Part shown: piece after piece, positions 7,846-14,596 of the stretch
How the letters are laid out: each line of letters begins with the position of its first letter
How positions within the stretch are numbered: the stretch's first letter is position 1
The notes under the pieces: generated by a model
What the model was told of the DNA's origin: nothing
Databases searched by the model: none
What the model saw: only the letters and a program-made list of their open reading frames with translations
Made by a program: the position numbers and the translations under genes
Assembly: GCA_937996675.1 (NCBI GenBank)
Contig: CALKUN010000021.1
Span: 1 to 25,788 of the forward strand
Source of the DNA: an uncultured Candidatus Saccharibacteria bacterium
GTDB taxonomy: Bacteria; Patescibacteriota; Saccharimonadia; CAILAD01; GCA-016700035
Reading direction: 5' to 3'
DNA length: 25,788 bases

Positions 7846-7885
7846 TTTTGCCCCATCCTCACGGTCTTGTGAGGATGGGGCAAAA
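7846..7885. repeat. Perfect 17-bp hairpin between convergent pyrD and pyrF
   Basis: Arms 7846-7862 and 7869-7885 are perfectly complementary (TTTTGCCCCATCC... with GGATGGGGCAAAA) around a 6-nt loop. On either strand the U-run precedes the stem and A's follow it, so it is not a textbook intrinsic terminator. It lies two nt beyond the pyrF stop codon and 14 nt after the pyrD terminator T-run. It may stabilise the pyrF 3' end or block convergent transcription. Confidence 0.7.
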
Positions 7886-7887
7886 GG

Positions 7888-8796
7888 TCAGGCTGCCTCG
7901 AGGCAGCTGCGGATTGCCAAGTTCATCTCCATGACATGCGCTCGAGTTGCTTGAGCGAAATCATCTCCGCTCGAGGCGTACAGCCCTTTGCTTCCGATGT
8001 TCAGCAGCGCCCCGATCAGCTCAGCTGTGACGCCGTTCATGATGGCGGTTTTGAGGTCGCCACCCTGGGTCCCCACACCCGGGATCAGGATCGTCGTCTC
8101 GGTGAGGATGGCACGCGTTTCAGCCAGTTCGTCGGGGGCTGTTGCTCCCACAACTACCGCGATGCGCGCCTTGGAGCGCCACCCGCGAATCTTGGACGCA
8201 ACGAACTTGTAGAAGGGCATTGGCTTGGCGCCAAGCGTGCCGTTGTCTGAACCCACCACCATGACGTTCTGGAGTTCACCGGCGCCTGGGTTTGACGTCC
8301 GGCACAGCACGATGACGCCCTTGTCGGCTCGCTCCAAGAAGGGTGCCAGCGCTTCTTCGCCGAAGTAGGGGTTCACGGTGACCGCGTCGGCCCCCAGGAT
8401 GTCGAACAGGAAGCGGGCTGTTCCTGTGTTGGTCTTGCCGATGTCGGCGCGTTTGGCATCGAGGATGACAACAACATCCGGTGCCACTCGGTGGATGTGC
8501 CTTACGAGTAGGCGCAGCATCTCGTAGCCCATTGGTCCGGCGTCCTCGAAGAAAGCGGTATTGGGCTTGAACGCTGCAACGAGGTCGTGTGTTGCGTCGA
8601 CGATCTTGGTACAGAAGTCGAGATACGCGACCGCCTGCTCGATCAGGTCTTCTTCGTCTCCACCGAACTTGCAAAGCACAGAGTCGGGCAGCTTGTCGTA
8701 GTCAGGGTCCAGGCCCATGCAGATGAGCTTGCCTTCCGCGTACCTGGTATCGAGCAACGCGCTGAAGTTGCGGTCCAGATTTGTGAGATTTCGCAA
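7888..8796 (-). CDS. pyrF: Orotidine 5'-phosphate decarboxylase, type 2
   Basis: Last step to UMP. The 302 residues match the longer type 2 family rather than the ~230-residue E. coli type. MGLDPD opens the barrel, FKPNTAFFE follows, and the catalytic DAKRADIGKT (D113, K115, D118) is intact; NPYFGEE and the C-terminal phosphate segment IPGVGTQGGD are also present. An ATG at 8862 would add 22 residues, but that stretch contains the promoter (-10 at 8854-8849). The TTG at 8796 with AAAGGA six bases upstream is downstream of the predicted transcription start and is preferred. It is transcribed away from rnhB and converges on pyrD. Confidence 0.92.
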   Translation of the reverse strand: MRNLTNLDRNFSALLDTRYAEGKLICMGLDPDYDKLPDSVLCKFGGDEEDLIEQAVAYLDFCTKIVDATHDLVAAFKPNTAFFEDAGPMGYEMLRLLVRHIHRVAPDVVVILDAKRADIGKTNTGTARFLFDILGADAVTVNPYFGEEALAPFLERADKGVIVLCRTSNPGAGELQNVMVVGSDNGTLGAKPMPFYKFVASKIRGWRSKARIAVVVGATAPDELAETRAILTETTILIPGVGTQGGDLKTAIMNGVTAELIGALLNIGSKGLYASSGDDFAQATRAHVMEMNLAIRSCLEAA

Positions 8797-8811
8797 GGTT
8801 CGTCCTTTCTG

Positions 8812-8829
8812 CGCGATCTGTTGATCGCG
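8812..8829 (-). promoter_or_regulatory. Leader hairpin before the pyrF ribosome-binding site
   Basis: CGCGATC (8829-8823 on the minus strand) and GATCGCG (8818-8812) form a perfect 7-bp stem with loop AACA, ending about five bases before the AAAGGA Shine-Dalgarno of pyrF. It could affect mRNA stability or ribosome access. Confidence 0.45.
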
Positions 8830-8848
8830 AGAGTTTTTGGTCTGACAC

Positions 8849-8876
8849 ATCATACCAATCATCGCTTCTCGATCAA
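8849..8876 (-). promoter_or_regulatory. pyrF promoter
   Basis: On the minus strand TTGATC (8876-8871), a 16-bp spacer, and TATGAT (8854-8849). Transcription should start near 8842, giving a leader of about 46 nt. Confidence 0.6.
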
Positions 8877-8888
8877 AACGTAACCTAC

Positions 8889-8918
8889 TTGCAATTCGGT
8901 ATTTGTTCGTATTATACT
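8889..8918 (+). promoter_or_regulatory. rnhB promoter, leaderless type
   Basis: TTGCAA (8889-8894), an 18-bp spacer, and TATACT (8913-8918). Six bases separate the -10 from the ATG at 8925, which puts the usual +1 position on the A of the start codon. It is divergent from the pyrF promoter. Confidence 0.6.
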
Positions 8919-8924
8919 GATCTC

Positions 8925-9545
8925 ATGGGGACATCAAATAGCAAATGGGCAACATTAGACGTGGAGCACGCCGTACGCAGCGAGGGATTCTCGTGCGTAG
9001 CAGGCATAGATGAAGTCGGTCGTGGGTCTCTGGCGGGGCCGGTCACGATCGGCCTTGTCGTCTTACCAGAGGAGTGGCATATCCCGGTGGCTGATTCTAA
9101 AGTATTGAGCCCGAAGCAGCGCGCTGAGACAGCCAAGCTGATCCGTGAGGCGGCAGTGGTATGCGAGATTATGCACGTAGAGGCAGATTTTATTGATAGC
9201 GAGGGGATCGTCGGCGCTCTGCGCGAAGCCGGGAACCGTATCTGGGATCTCTTGGATCCAATTCCAGATCTTGTACTGCTCGATGGTTCGCATAATTATC
9301 TGGATTGTCCGGTACCGGTGAGGACGATTGTGCAGGGGGATAGGATCAGCGCGTCCATTGCAGCGGCTTCGATCGTGGCAAAGGAAGCACGTGATGAGCT
9401 GATGCGCAATCACGCCATCATGTATCCAGAGTATGGTTTTGAGTCACACGTTGGCTACGGCACAGTCGTGCATCGCCAGGCGATAGAGCGTCATGGGCCG
9501 ACTGTCCTGCATCGACGGACATTCCTGCGCAATATCCTGAAGTAG
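8925..9545 (+). CDS. rnhB: Ribonuclease HII
   Basis: Cytoplasmic nuclease that nicks RNA in RNA-DNA hybrids, including single ribonucleotides in DNA. At 206 residues it has family length. The acidic site is present: D29 and E30 in GIDEVGRGSLAGPV, D120 in LLDGSHNY, and D139 in QGDR; DSKVLSPKQR and SIAAASIVAKEARDE are further family segments. A TTG at 8889 would extend the frame, but it forms the -35 box, so the ATG at 8925 is chosen; there is no Shine-Dalgarno and the promoter predicts a leaderless mRNA. yraN follows after 19 nt, the conserved rnhB-yraN pairing. Confidence 0.95.
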   Translation: MGTSNSKWATLDVEHAVRSEGFSCVAGIDEVGRGSLAGPVTIGLVVLPEEWHIPVADSKVLSPKQRAETAKLIREAAVVCEIMHVEADFIDSEGIVGALREAGNRIWDLLDPIPDLVLLDGSHNYLDCPVPVRTIVQGDRISASIAAASIVAKEARDELMRNHAIMYPEYGFESHVGYGTVVHRQAIERHGPTVLHRRTFLRNILK

Positions 9546-9564
9546 TAAGTGAAAGGGGGTCACT

Positions 9565-9933
9565 ATGAATACAACAGCAATCGGATCGAAGGCAGAAGAG
9601 AAAGCACGGACATGGCTGGAGCGGAATGGCTGGGTGTGCCTGGAGCAAAATGCTCGCACACGATTTTTTGAGCTCGATCTCGTGATGAAGGATGGGGATA
9701 CGACGGTCTTTGTGGAGGTGAAGTACCGCAAGAGTAATGATTATGGTGGTGGAGTTGGCGCCATATCGCGCGATAAACAACGTCGCTTGATCGCTGGCGC
9801 ACAAGTCTGGCTGGCTGAGAAGAAGCTTTGGGATGAGCCGGTACGATTTGATGTGATGATCTTCCGCGAGACGAGCAGTGGTGTGAAGCTCCAACACCTC
9901 AAGGACTGTTTGTGGAGAGAGAGTCTTTGGTAG
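9565..9933 (+). CDS. yraN: UPF0102 / YraN family endonuclease-like protein
   Basis: A 122-residue member of the YraN family, which has a restriction-endonuclease-like (Holliday-resolvase-like) fold of unproven physiological role. The family elements are seen: IGSKAEEKARTWLERNGW at the N-terminus, FFELDLVMKDG and FVEVKYRKS, together giving the E-x-D ... E-x-K acidic/lysine pattern, then RLIAGAQVWL and RFDVMIF. The ATG at 9565 follows AAAGGGGGT at good spacing. It is likely cotranscribed with rnhB. This pair usually sits downstream of rplS; here 3.3 kb of pyrimidine genes lie between them. Confidence 0.9.
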   Translation: MNTTAIGSKAEEKARTWLERNGWVCLEQNARTRFFELDLVMKDGDTTVFVEVKYRKSNDYGGGVGAISRDKQRRLIAGAQVWLAEKKLWDEPVRFDVMIFRETSSGVKLQHLKDCLWRESLW

Positions 9934-9942
9934 TAGAGAGTA

Positions 9943-9972
9943 TTGATCAAAACACAAAATATGTGATAATAT
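9943..9972 (+). promoter_or_regulatory. Promoter of the unknown gene at 10015
   Basis: TTGATC (9943-9948) followed by overlapping -10 choices GATAAT (9965-9970, 16-bp spacer, with TGT before it) or TAATAT (9967-9972, 18-bp spacer). It leaves a leader of about 35-40 nt with GAGGAGGTG. Confidence 0.55.
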
Positions 9973-10014
9973 CACTGCTATTGCCGAGATACGGCTCGTA
10001 CCGAGGAGGTGGCC

Positions 10015-10434
10015 ATGTCGGCCGATACCCAAAAGCTCACACACCAGCGTCAGGCGCTCAGCATCACTTCCTATGGTGACGTTGATATGGCCAAGGCCTT
10101 GGACATCGCCCTGCCGAATGGTTCGGCTACGGCCTTGAGTCACGACGACAAGGGAATGATCATCACGGACAGCCGGACTGTCATTCCCAATCGCACATCC
10201 GCTGACGATCCGTGGAAACCGCTCCAGCATGGTGATGGTGGCGATGTCGCGTTCCATGTCATGGGCTGGCTCGACCGGTTGCCCGACGACAAGAAGCGAC
10301 GGATGTGCCTCACTCGACCGCTGAATCCATCCGATGCACCGCAGCTGATCGGCTGGAGGCTGATCCTGTCACACGAGTTCGTCGACGGCGAGCCATGCAA
10401 GTACGTGCACATCACGCCCGACTGGTACTCCTGA
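10015..10434 (+). CDS. Unknown 139-residue soluble protein
   Basis: Family not recognised. It is a monocistronic gene with its own promoter, a very strong Shine-Dalgarno (GAGGAGGTG at 10003-10011) before the ATG at 10015, and a clear terminator. A GTG at 10009 lies inside that Shine-Dalgarno and is rejected as the start. The product is polar with no signal peptide or membrane helix; it contains DDPWKPLQHGDGG, a GWLDRLPDDKKRR stretch and ends in HITPDWYS. The strong expression signals suggest a well translated protein. It sits between rnhB-yraN and nusA-clpC and looks like an accessory insertion. No function is assigned. Confidence 0.75.
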   Translation: MSADTQKLTHQRQALSITSYGDVDMAKALDIALPNGSATALSHDDKGMIITDSRTVIPNRTSADDPWKPLQHGDGGDVAFHVMGWLDRLPDDKKRRMCLTRPLNPSDAPQLIGWRLILSHEFVDGEPCKYVHITPDWYS

Positions 10435-10442
10435 TGTTGAAG

Positions 10443-10492
10443 TCCCGTCATCTCTACGACACAAGTCGCAGGGATGGCGGGATCATTTTTTT
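10443..10492 (+). terminator. Intrinsic terminator of the unknown gene
   Basis: TCCCGTCATC (10443-10452) pairs with GATGGCGGGA (10473-10482), with an inner CGAC/GTCG stem, followed by a T7 run (10486-10492). Confidence 0.85.
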
Positions 10493-10510
10493 CTGCGGAG
10501 TGTAGGCTAA

Positions 10511-10537
10511 TTAGCACTCGACCCTTGACAGTGCTAA
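10511..10537 (+). promoter_or_regulatory. CIRCE operator (predicted HrcA site)
   Basis: TTAGCACTC (10511-10519), nine bases, CAGTGCTAA (10529-10537). The known CIRCE element is TTAGCACTC-N9-GAGTGCTAA; only the first base of the right arm differs. It overlaps the -35 box of a consensus promoter, so bound HrcA would block RNA polymerase. A further GAGTGC half-site lies at 10554-10559, around the transcription start. hrcA itself is not in the window. Confidence 0.85.
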
Positions 10538-10553
10538 TTGGCATTCATATAAT
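10525..10553 (+). promoter_or_regulatory. Consensus sigma-70 promoter of the nusA-clpC unit
   Basis: TTGACA (10525-10530), exactly 17 bp, TATAAT (10548-10553): both hexamers are perfect. Transcription should start near 10560, giving a 163-nt leader before nusA. Confidence 0.85.
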
Positions 10554-10585
10554 GAGTGCATACATTATTAAGTTGTATTACGTAA

Positions 10586-10647
10586 GTCGATCGCTTCTTC
10601 TTTCTCAACCGCGAGGATAGAAACAAAAAGCCAGAGCGACTTTTTTT
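10586..10647 (+). promoter_or_regulatory. Possible attenuator in the nusA leader
   Basis: TCGCT (10591-10595) can pair with AGCGA (10635-10639) directly before a T7 run (10641-10647); alternatively AAGTCG (10584-10589) can pair with CGACTT (10638-10643). Partial pairing within the 39-nt loop (TTCT/AGAA, CTC/GAG) may extend it. The hairpin is weak, so termination would be partial or conditional. This could yield a short RNA from the CIRCE promoter. Confidence 0.35.
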
Positions 10648-10649
10648 GA

Positions 10650-10661
10650 CCAAAATTTTGG
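10650..10661. repeat. 12-bp palindrome in the nusA leader
   Basis: CCAAAATTTTGG is a perfect palindrome two bases after the T7 run and upstream of a possible second -10 (TACAAT, 10694-10699). It might be an operator for a local nusA promoter; chance cannot be excluded. Confidence 0.35.
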
Positions 10662-10693
10662 AACAAAGTTACAACAGCATAACCAATATGAAG

Positions 10694-10699
10694 TACAAT
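10694..10699 (+). promoter_or_regulatory. Possible secondary -10 for nusA
   Basis: TACAAT with a poor -35 (TTACAA, 10669-10674, 19-bp spacer). It would give nusA a basal, HrcA-independent promoter about 17 nt upstream of the ATG. Confidence 0.3.
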
Positions 10700-10722
10700 T
10701 GAATAGATAGGAAAACACTACA

Positions 10723-12000
10723 ATGAACAACCAATTTTTATCCGCTATCGAGCAAATCGCTGAAGAAAAAGGCATCTCAAAAGACACCATCATGGAGACC
10801 ATCGAGATGGCGCTCATCGCTGCGTACAAGAAGGACTTTGGCGACAAGGACCAAGAAGTCCGTATCGAAGTCAGCCCAGACAATGGTGACGCTCGTATCT
10901 TCATTATTCGCGAAGTAGTCGATGAGGTAGAAAACGAACATCTTCAGATCTCTGTTGCCGATGCCCAGAAGATCAAGAAGGGGGCAGAAGTTGGGGATAC
11001 GGTTGAGATCGAAGATGACAACAAGGACTTCGGTCGCGTTGCCGCACAGACTGCGAAACAGGTTATTATCCAGCGCATCCGTGAAGCCGAACGCGAAGTA
11101 ATCTACAACGAATACCAGGACAAAGAAGACACCATTATGAACGGTGCTGTCCAGCGCGTTGAGCACGGCAATGTCTTCGTCGACATGGGTCGCACGACTG
11201 CCATCATGTTTGCCGCAGAGCAGATTGCCGGCGAACGCTACTACCCAGGCATGCGCCTCAAGGTCTATGTCGTTCGCGTCGAGAACACACTCCGTGGACC
11301 ACAAATCGTCGTTAGCCGTAGCCATCCAAACTTCCTCCGAAAGCTCTTCGAAATGGAAGTCCCTGAGATCGCAGCTGGTGCTGTCGAGATCGTAAACGTC
11401 GCTCGTGAAGCTGGTGGCCGCACCAAGATCGCGGTGAAGTCGAACATTGATGGCGTCGACCCAGTTGGAACATTTGTCGGTGGTCGCGGATCACGTGTTC
11501 AGGCCGTTATGGCTAATATCGGTGAAGAGAAGATCGACATCGTGCCTTACGATGAGAATATCGCCAAGTACATCGCTAATGCATTGTCACCCGCCAAGAA
11601 CATTCTAAGCGTAGAGACCAACGAAGCAGAACGACGTGCCCTAGTGAAGGTACCAGAAGACCAGCTCTCACTCGCCATTGGTCGATCCGGGCAGAATGTC
11701 CGACTCGCTGCGAAGCTGACAGACTGGAATATCGATATCGACGGCGCTGATGAATCAGGCGTCGAGCAGGCTGCCGAAGCCGGCGAATCGTCACGACCAG
11801 AGAAGGTAACAAACGCCGATCTAGAGAATGAAATCATAGCTACAGCCGAGACTCCAGATGAAGAAGCGGCTGAGCCAGTCAGCGGCGAACAATTAAATCC
11901 AGTAGATGAAGACGCAGAAGATGATTCTGTAGAAGACGAAGCTTCAGCGCAGAAGATTGCCCAGGTATCTGATCATCCAGATACTGTCACCGGTGACTAA
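10723..12000 (+). CDS. nusA: Transcription elongation/termination factor NusA
   Basis: Binds RNA polymerase and nascent RNA, controlling pausing, termination and antitermination. Order of parts in 425 residues: polymerase-binding N-terminal domain (1-~130, starting MNNQFLSAIEQIAEEKGIS), S1 domain (~137-200), KH1 with GGRG at 253-256, and KH2 with IGRSGQNVRLA at ~319-329. After ~340 comes an acidic, Ala/Glu/Asp-rich tail of about 85 residues with no visible repeat of the E. coli AR2 type. The ATG at 10723 is preceded by a weak, rather distant AGGA. clpC follows 46 nt downstream with no terminator between, so the CIRCE promoter likely drives both. Confidence 0.96.
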   Translation: MNNQFLSAIEQIAEEKGISKDTIMETIEMALIAAYKKDFGDKDQEVRIEVSPDNGDARIFIIREVVDEVENEHLQISVADAQKIKKGAEVGDTVEIEDDNKDFGRVAAQTAKQVIIQRIREAEREVIYNEYQDKEDTIMNGAVQRVEHGNVFVDMGRTTAIMFAAEQIAGERYYPGMRLKVYVVRVENTLRGPQIVVSRSHPNFLRKLFEMEVPEIAAGAVEIVNVAREAGGRTKIAVKSNIDGVDPVGTFVGGRGSRVQAVMANIGEEKIDIVPYDENIAKYIANALSPAKNILSVETNEAERRALVKVPEDQLSLAIGRSGQNVRLAAKLTDWNIDIDGADESGVEQAAEAGESSRPEKVTNADLENEIIATAETPDEEAAEPVSGEQLNPVDEDAEDDSVEDEASAQKIAQVSDHPDTVTGD

Positions 12001-12046
12001 GCCTCGGCTGTCCGCCTAAGGGTTGTTCTAACAAACAGGAGGTAAT

Positions 12047-14542
12047 ATGGACCAAGAGTTCCCACACCAATTCGATCGCTTTACCGAGAACGCCAAGCGC
12101 AGCCTCGAATACGCCGGCATGCTCGCAGCAACGATGGGTTCGCCCTACATTGGGAGCGAACACCTCTTGCTCGGTCTCCTCAAGGCCCAGACTTCTATTG
12201 GTGCGAAGATCCTCGGCCAAGCTGGCGTGACCATGGAGAAGCTTGAGAGTACGCTGACCTCTAACGTCGCCGTATCTACACAGGGACTTCACTCTTTGTC
12301 GGAAACTGCCAAGAAGACGATCACGCTCGCGCTCAGAGTCGCTCAAGAATTCGGACAACCATACGCTGGTACCGAGCACCTCCTGTACGCAATCTTGTCG
12401 CAGCGTAATGCGCGCGCCAATGTACTCCTGCGCGAGATTGCTATAAATCCAAACGACATCCGTAGCGAGCTCGAACAATACCTCAATGCCCAGACACCGC
12501 TTTATAGCGGTGATGGCGAACGTCGTGGCGGTCCAGGTCGCAAGGGTAAGGGAGCTGAGAGTGATACGCCAGCCCTCGATCATTTCGGTATTGACCTTAC
12601 AGAGAAGGCTGCCAAGGACGAGCTCGACCCAATGGTCGGTCGCAAGCCCCAAGTAGACCGTATGATCGCTATCCTCAATCGTCGCCAAAAGAATAATCCC
12701 GTACTCATTGGTGAGCCAGGTGTTGGTAAGACCGCTATCGTAGAAGGCCTCGCTGAGCGTATTATTCACGAAGACGTTCCGGACGTTTTACTCGGTAAGC
12801 GCATCATTATGCTCGATATGGCAACGGTCATCGCTGGTACGAAGTATCGCGGTGAGTTTGAAGAACGCCTCAAGAAGCTGATCGAAGAAGTCACTGAGAA
12901 CAAGGACGTGATCCTTTTCATCGACGAGTTGCATACTGTGGTAGGTGCAGGTTCAGCCGAAGGTGCGATTGACGCTGCCAATATTCTCAAGCCAGCTCTC
13001 AGTCGAGGTATGGTGCAAGTGGTCGGTGCCACAACGACGGAAGAATATCGCAAGCACATCGAGAAAGACGCTGCCCTTGAGCGGCGCTTCCAGCCCGTGA
13101 TTGTGCCGGAGTCTACGGTCGAAGAAACGATCGAGGTCTTGCATGGCATTCGCGCCAAGTACGAAGAGCACCATAGCGTGAAGATTACCGACGAGGCTAT
13201 CGAAGCAGCCGCCAAGCTCTCCAAGCGGTTTGTAGCGGATCGATTCTTGCCGGACAAGGCGATTGATCTCATCGACGAAGCCTCATCGCTGGCTCGCATT
13301 CAGCGCGGTGGATCATCCAAGCAGCTCAAGCAGCTCCTGGCTCGTCAGTCTGAGGTAAATGAGCAGATCGAAGAAGCCGTCTACAACCAAGATTTTGAAT
13401 ACGCGGCTCGCCTCAAGGCCGAAGCCAGCGTGCTCGATGAGCGGATTAGTTCCCAAGAGAAGAAAGACTCGGCTAAGAAGAATCTCATCATCGGCGAAGA
13501 AGACATCGCTCGAGTTATCTCGCAGTCAACGGGCATCCCATTGACACGGCTGGTGAAGGTCGAGACCGAACAGCTTAAGAAGCTCGACGACATTATGCGT
13601 AAGCACATTATCGGACAGGACGAAGCTGTTGATGTGATCGCACGAGCTATTCGTCGTAGTCGGACAGGAATTGCGCACGCCGACCGACCGATCGGATCAT
13701 TCATCTTCCTCGGACCGACCGGTGTAGGTAAGACTGAGCTCGCTCGTGTCCTGGCTCGAGAGATATTCCACGACAAGGACGCCATGATCAAGGTCGATAT
13801 GTCTGAGTTTATGGAGCGACACAATGTGTCTCGTCTCGTCGGTGCTCCAGCTGGGTATATAGGCTATGAAGACGCCGGGCAGCTCACCGAGCAAGTTCGC
13901 CGCAAGCCGTATAGTATTATCCTCTTCGATGAGATCGAGAAAGCACACCCGGACATCTTTAATATGCTCTTGCAGATCCTTGAAGACGGTCAGCTGACGG
14001 ATGCCAAGGGCAAGGTGATCGATTTTCGCAATACGATCATCATCATGACCTCAAATGTCGGCGCGAAGTCTCTCTACCAGGAGGCGAAGATCGGATTTAC
14101 GACCGAGACTCAAGACGAGCAGAAGGAGCTCGAAGGACTACACAAGCGTATGAAGGGCACAATTGAGCAGGAGCTCAAGCGCACCTTCCGACCAGAGTTC
14201 TTGAACCGCGTCGATCACACAGTGATCTTCAAGGCACTCTCAAAGGTCGATGTGCGTGAGATCGTTGATCTTCAGCTGAAGGATCTTGCGAAGCGTGTAG
14301 CCGACAAGGACGTGACGCTCAAGTTTACGCCAGGTCTCAAGCAACTTCTCGTTGAGAAGGGTTATGACGTCAATAACGGCGCGCGCCCAATGCGTCGCGC
14401 TGTTCAAACACTCGTAGAAGACAAGTTGGCCGAGGCTCTGCTTGACGCCCACATTGTCGAAGGGGATACAGTAAACATTAAAGCCGTAAAAGGCGAAGTT
14501 GTGCTCGAAGTCGCCAACCGCATCTCAGCCCTGGCAAAGTAA
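12047..14542 (+). CDS. clpC: ATP-dependent Clp protease ATPase subunit ClpC
   Basis: AAA+ unfoldase that feeds ClpP. The 831 residues follow ClpC architecture: N-domain with two Clp-N repeats (each with GSEHLLLGLL- or GTEHLLYAIL-like segments, ~5-145), first AAA module with GEPGVGKT (~222) and FIDELHTVVGAG, a short middle domain with a UVR motif (~437-465, NEQIEEAVYNQDFEYAARLK), second AAA module with GPTGVGKT (~555), and the C-terminal D2-small domain. The UVR-bearing linker and absence of a long ClpB coiled coil set it apart from ClpB. An optimal AGGAGGT (12037-12043) precedes the ATG. Coexpression with nusA from a CIRCE-controlled promoter fits a heat-shock role. ClpP and an adaptor are not in the window. 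Confidence 0.96.
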   Translation: MDQEFPHQFDRFTENAKRSLEYAGMLAATMGSPYIGSEHLLLGLLKAQTSIGAKILGQAGVTMEKLESTLTSNVAVSTQGLHSLSETAKKTITLALRVAQEFGQPYAGTEHLLYAILSQRNARANVLLREIAINPNDIRSELEQYLNAQTPLYSGDGERRGGPGRKGKGAESDTPALDHFGIDLTEKAAKDELDPMVGRKPQVDRMIAILNRRQKNNPVLIGEPGVGKTAIVEGLAERIIHEDVPDVLLGKRIIMLDMATVIAGTKYRGEFEERLKKLIEEVTENKDVILFIDELHTVVGAGSAEGAIDAANILKPALSRGMVQVVGATTTEEYRKHIEKDAALERRFQPVIVPESTVEETIEVLHGIRAKYEEHHSVKITDEAIEAAAKLSKRFVADRFLPDKAIDLIDEASSLARIQRGGSSKQLKQLLARQSEVNEQIEEAVYNQDFEYAARLKAEASVLDERISSQEKKDSAKKNLIIGEEDIARVISQSTGIPLTRLVKVETEQLKKLDDIMRKHIIGQDEAVDVIARAIRRSRTGIAHADRPIGSFIFLGPTGVGKTELARVLAREIFHDKDAMIKVDMSEFMERHNVSRLVGAPAGYIGYEDAGQLTEQVRRKPYSIILFDEIEKAHPDIFNMLLQILEDGQLTDAKGKVIDFRNTIIIMTSNVGAKSLYQEAKIGFTTETQDEQKELEGLHKRMKGTIEQELKRTFRPEFLNRVDHTVIFKALSKVDVREIVDLQLKDLAKRVADKDVTLKFTPGLKQLLVEKGYDVNNGARPMRRAVQTLVEDKLAEALLDAHIVEGDTVNIKAVKGEVVLEVANRISALAK

Positions 14543-14548
14543 GTCACA

Positions 14549-14586
14549 ATAAAAAGTGAAACGAGGGAGCCGTGAGGCTCCCTCGT
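14549..14586. terminator. Bidirectional terminator between clpC and the unknown operon
   Basis: ACGAGGGAGCC (14561-14571) and GGCTCCCTCGT (14576-14586) form an 11-bp stem with a GTGA loop. The plus-strand tail is CGTGTTTGG; the minus-strand tail is TTCACTTTTTATT, which is the stronger U-tract. Confidence 0.75.
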
Positions 14587-14596
14587 CGTGTTTGGC

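Noticed and set aside
8276..8674. 132-codon second minus-strand frame inside pyrF
   Set aside because: Arg/Pro/His-rich shadow of the pyrF frame without its own start signals.
8797..8862. Extended pyrF start at 8862
   Set aside because: The added codons contain the promoter -10 and lack PyrF similarity; the TTG at 8796 has a good SD.
8889..8924. Extended rnhB start at 8889 (TTG)
   Set aside because: The TTG is part of the -35 box and the extra residues are not family-like.
10552..10620. 23-codon open frame that could be a nusA leader peptide
   Set aside because: Its ATG lies partly inside the -10 box, upstream of the predicted transcription start, and has no SD.
11987..13299. Long minus-strand open frames (260 and 177 codons) opposite clpC
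   Set aside because: The plus strand carries a full, motif-complete ClpC; the opposite frames have no recognisable domain, no ribosome-binding site and fit codon-bias shadows.
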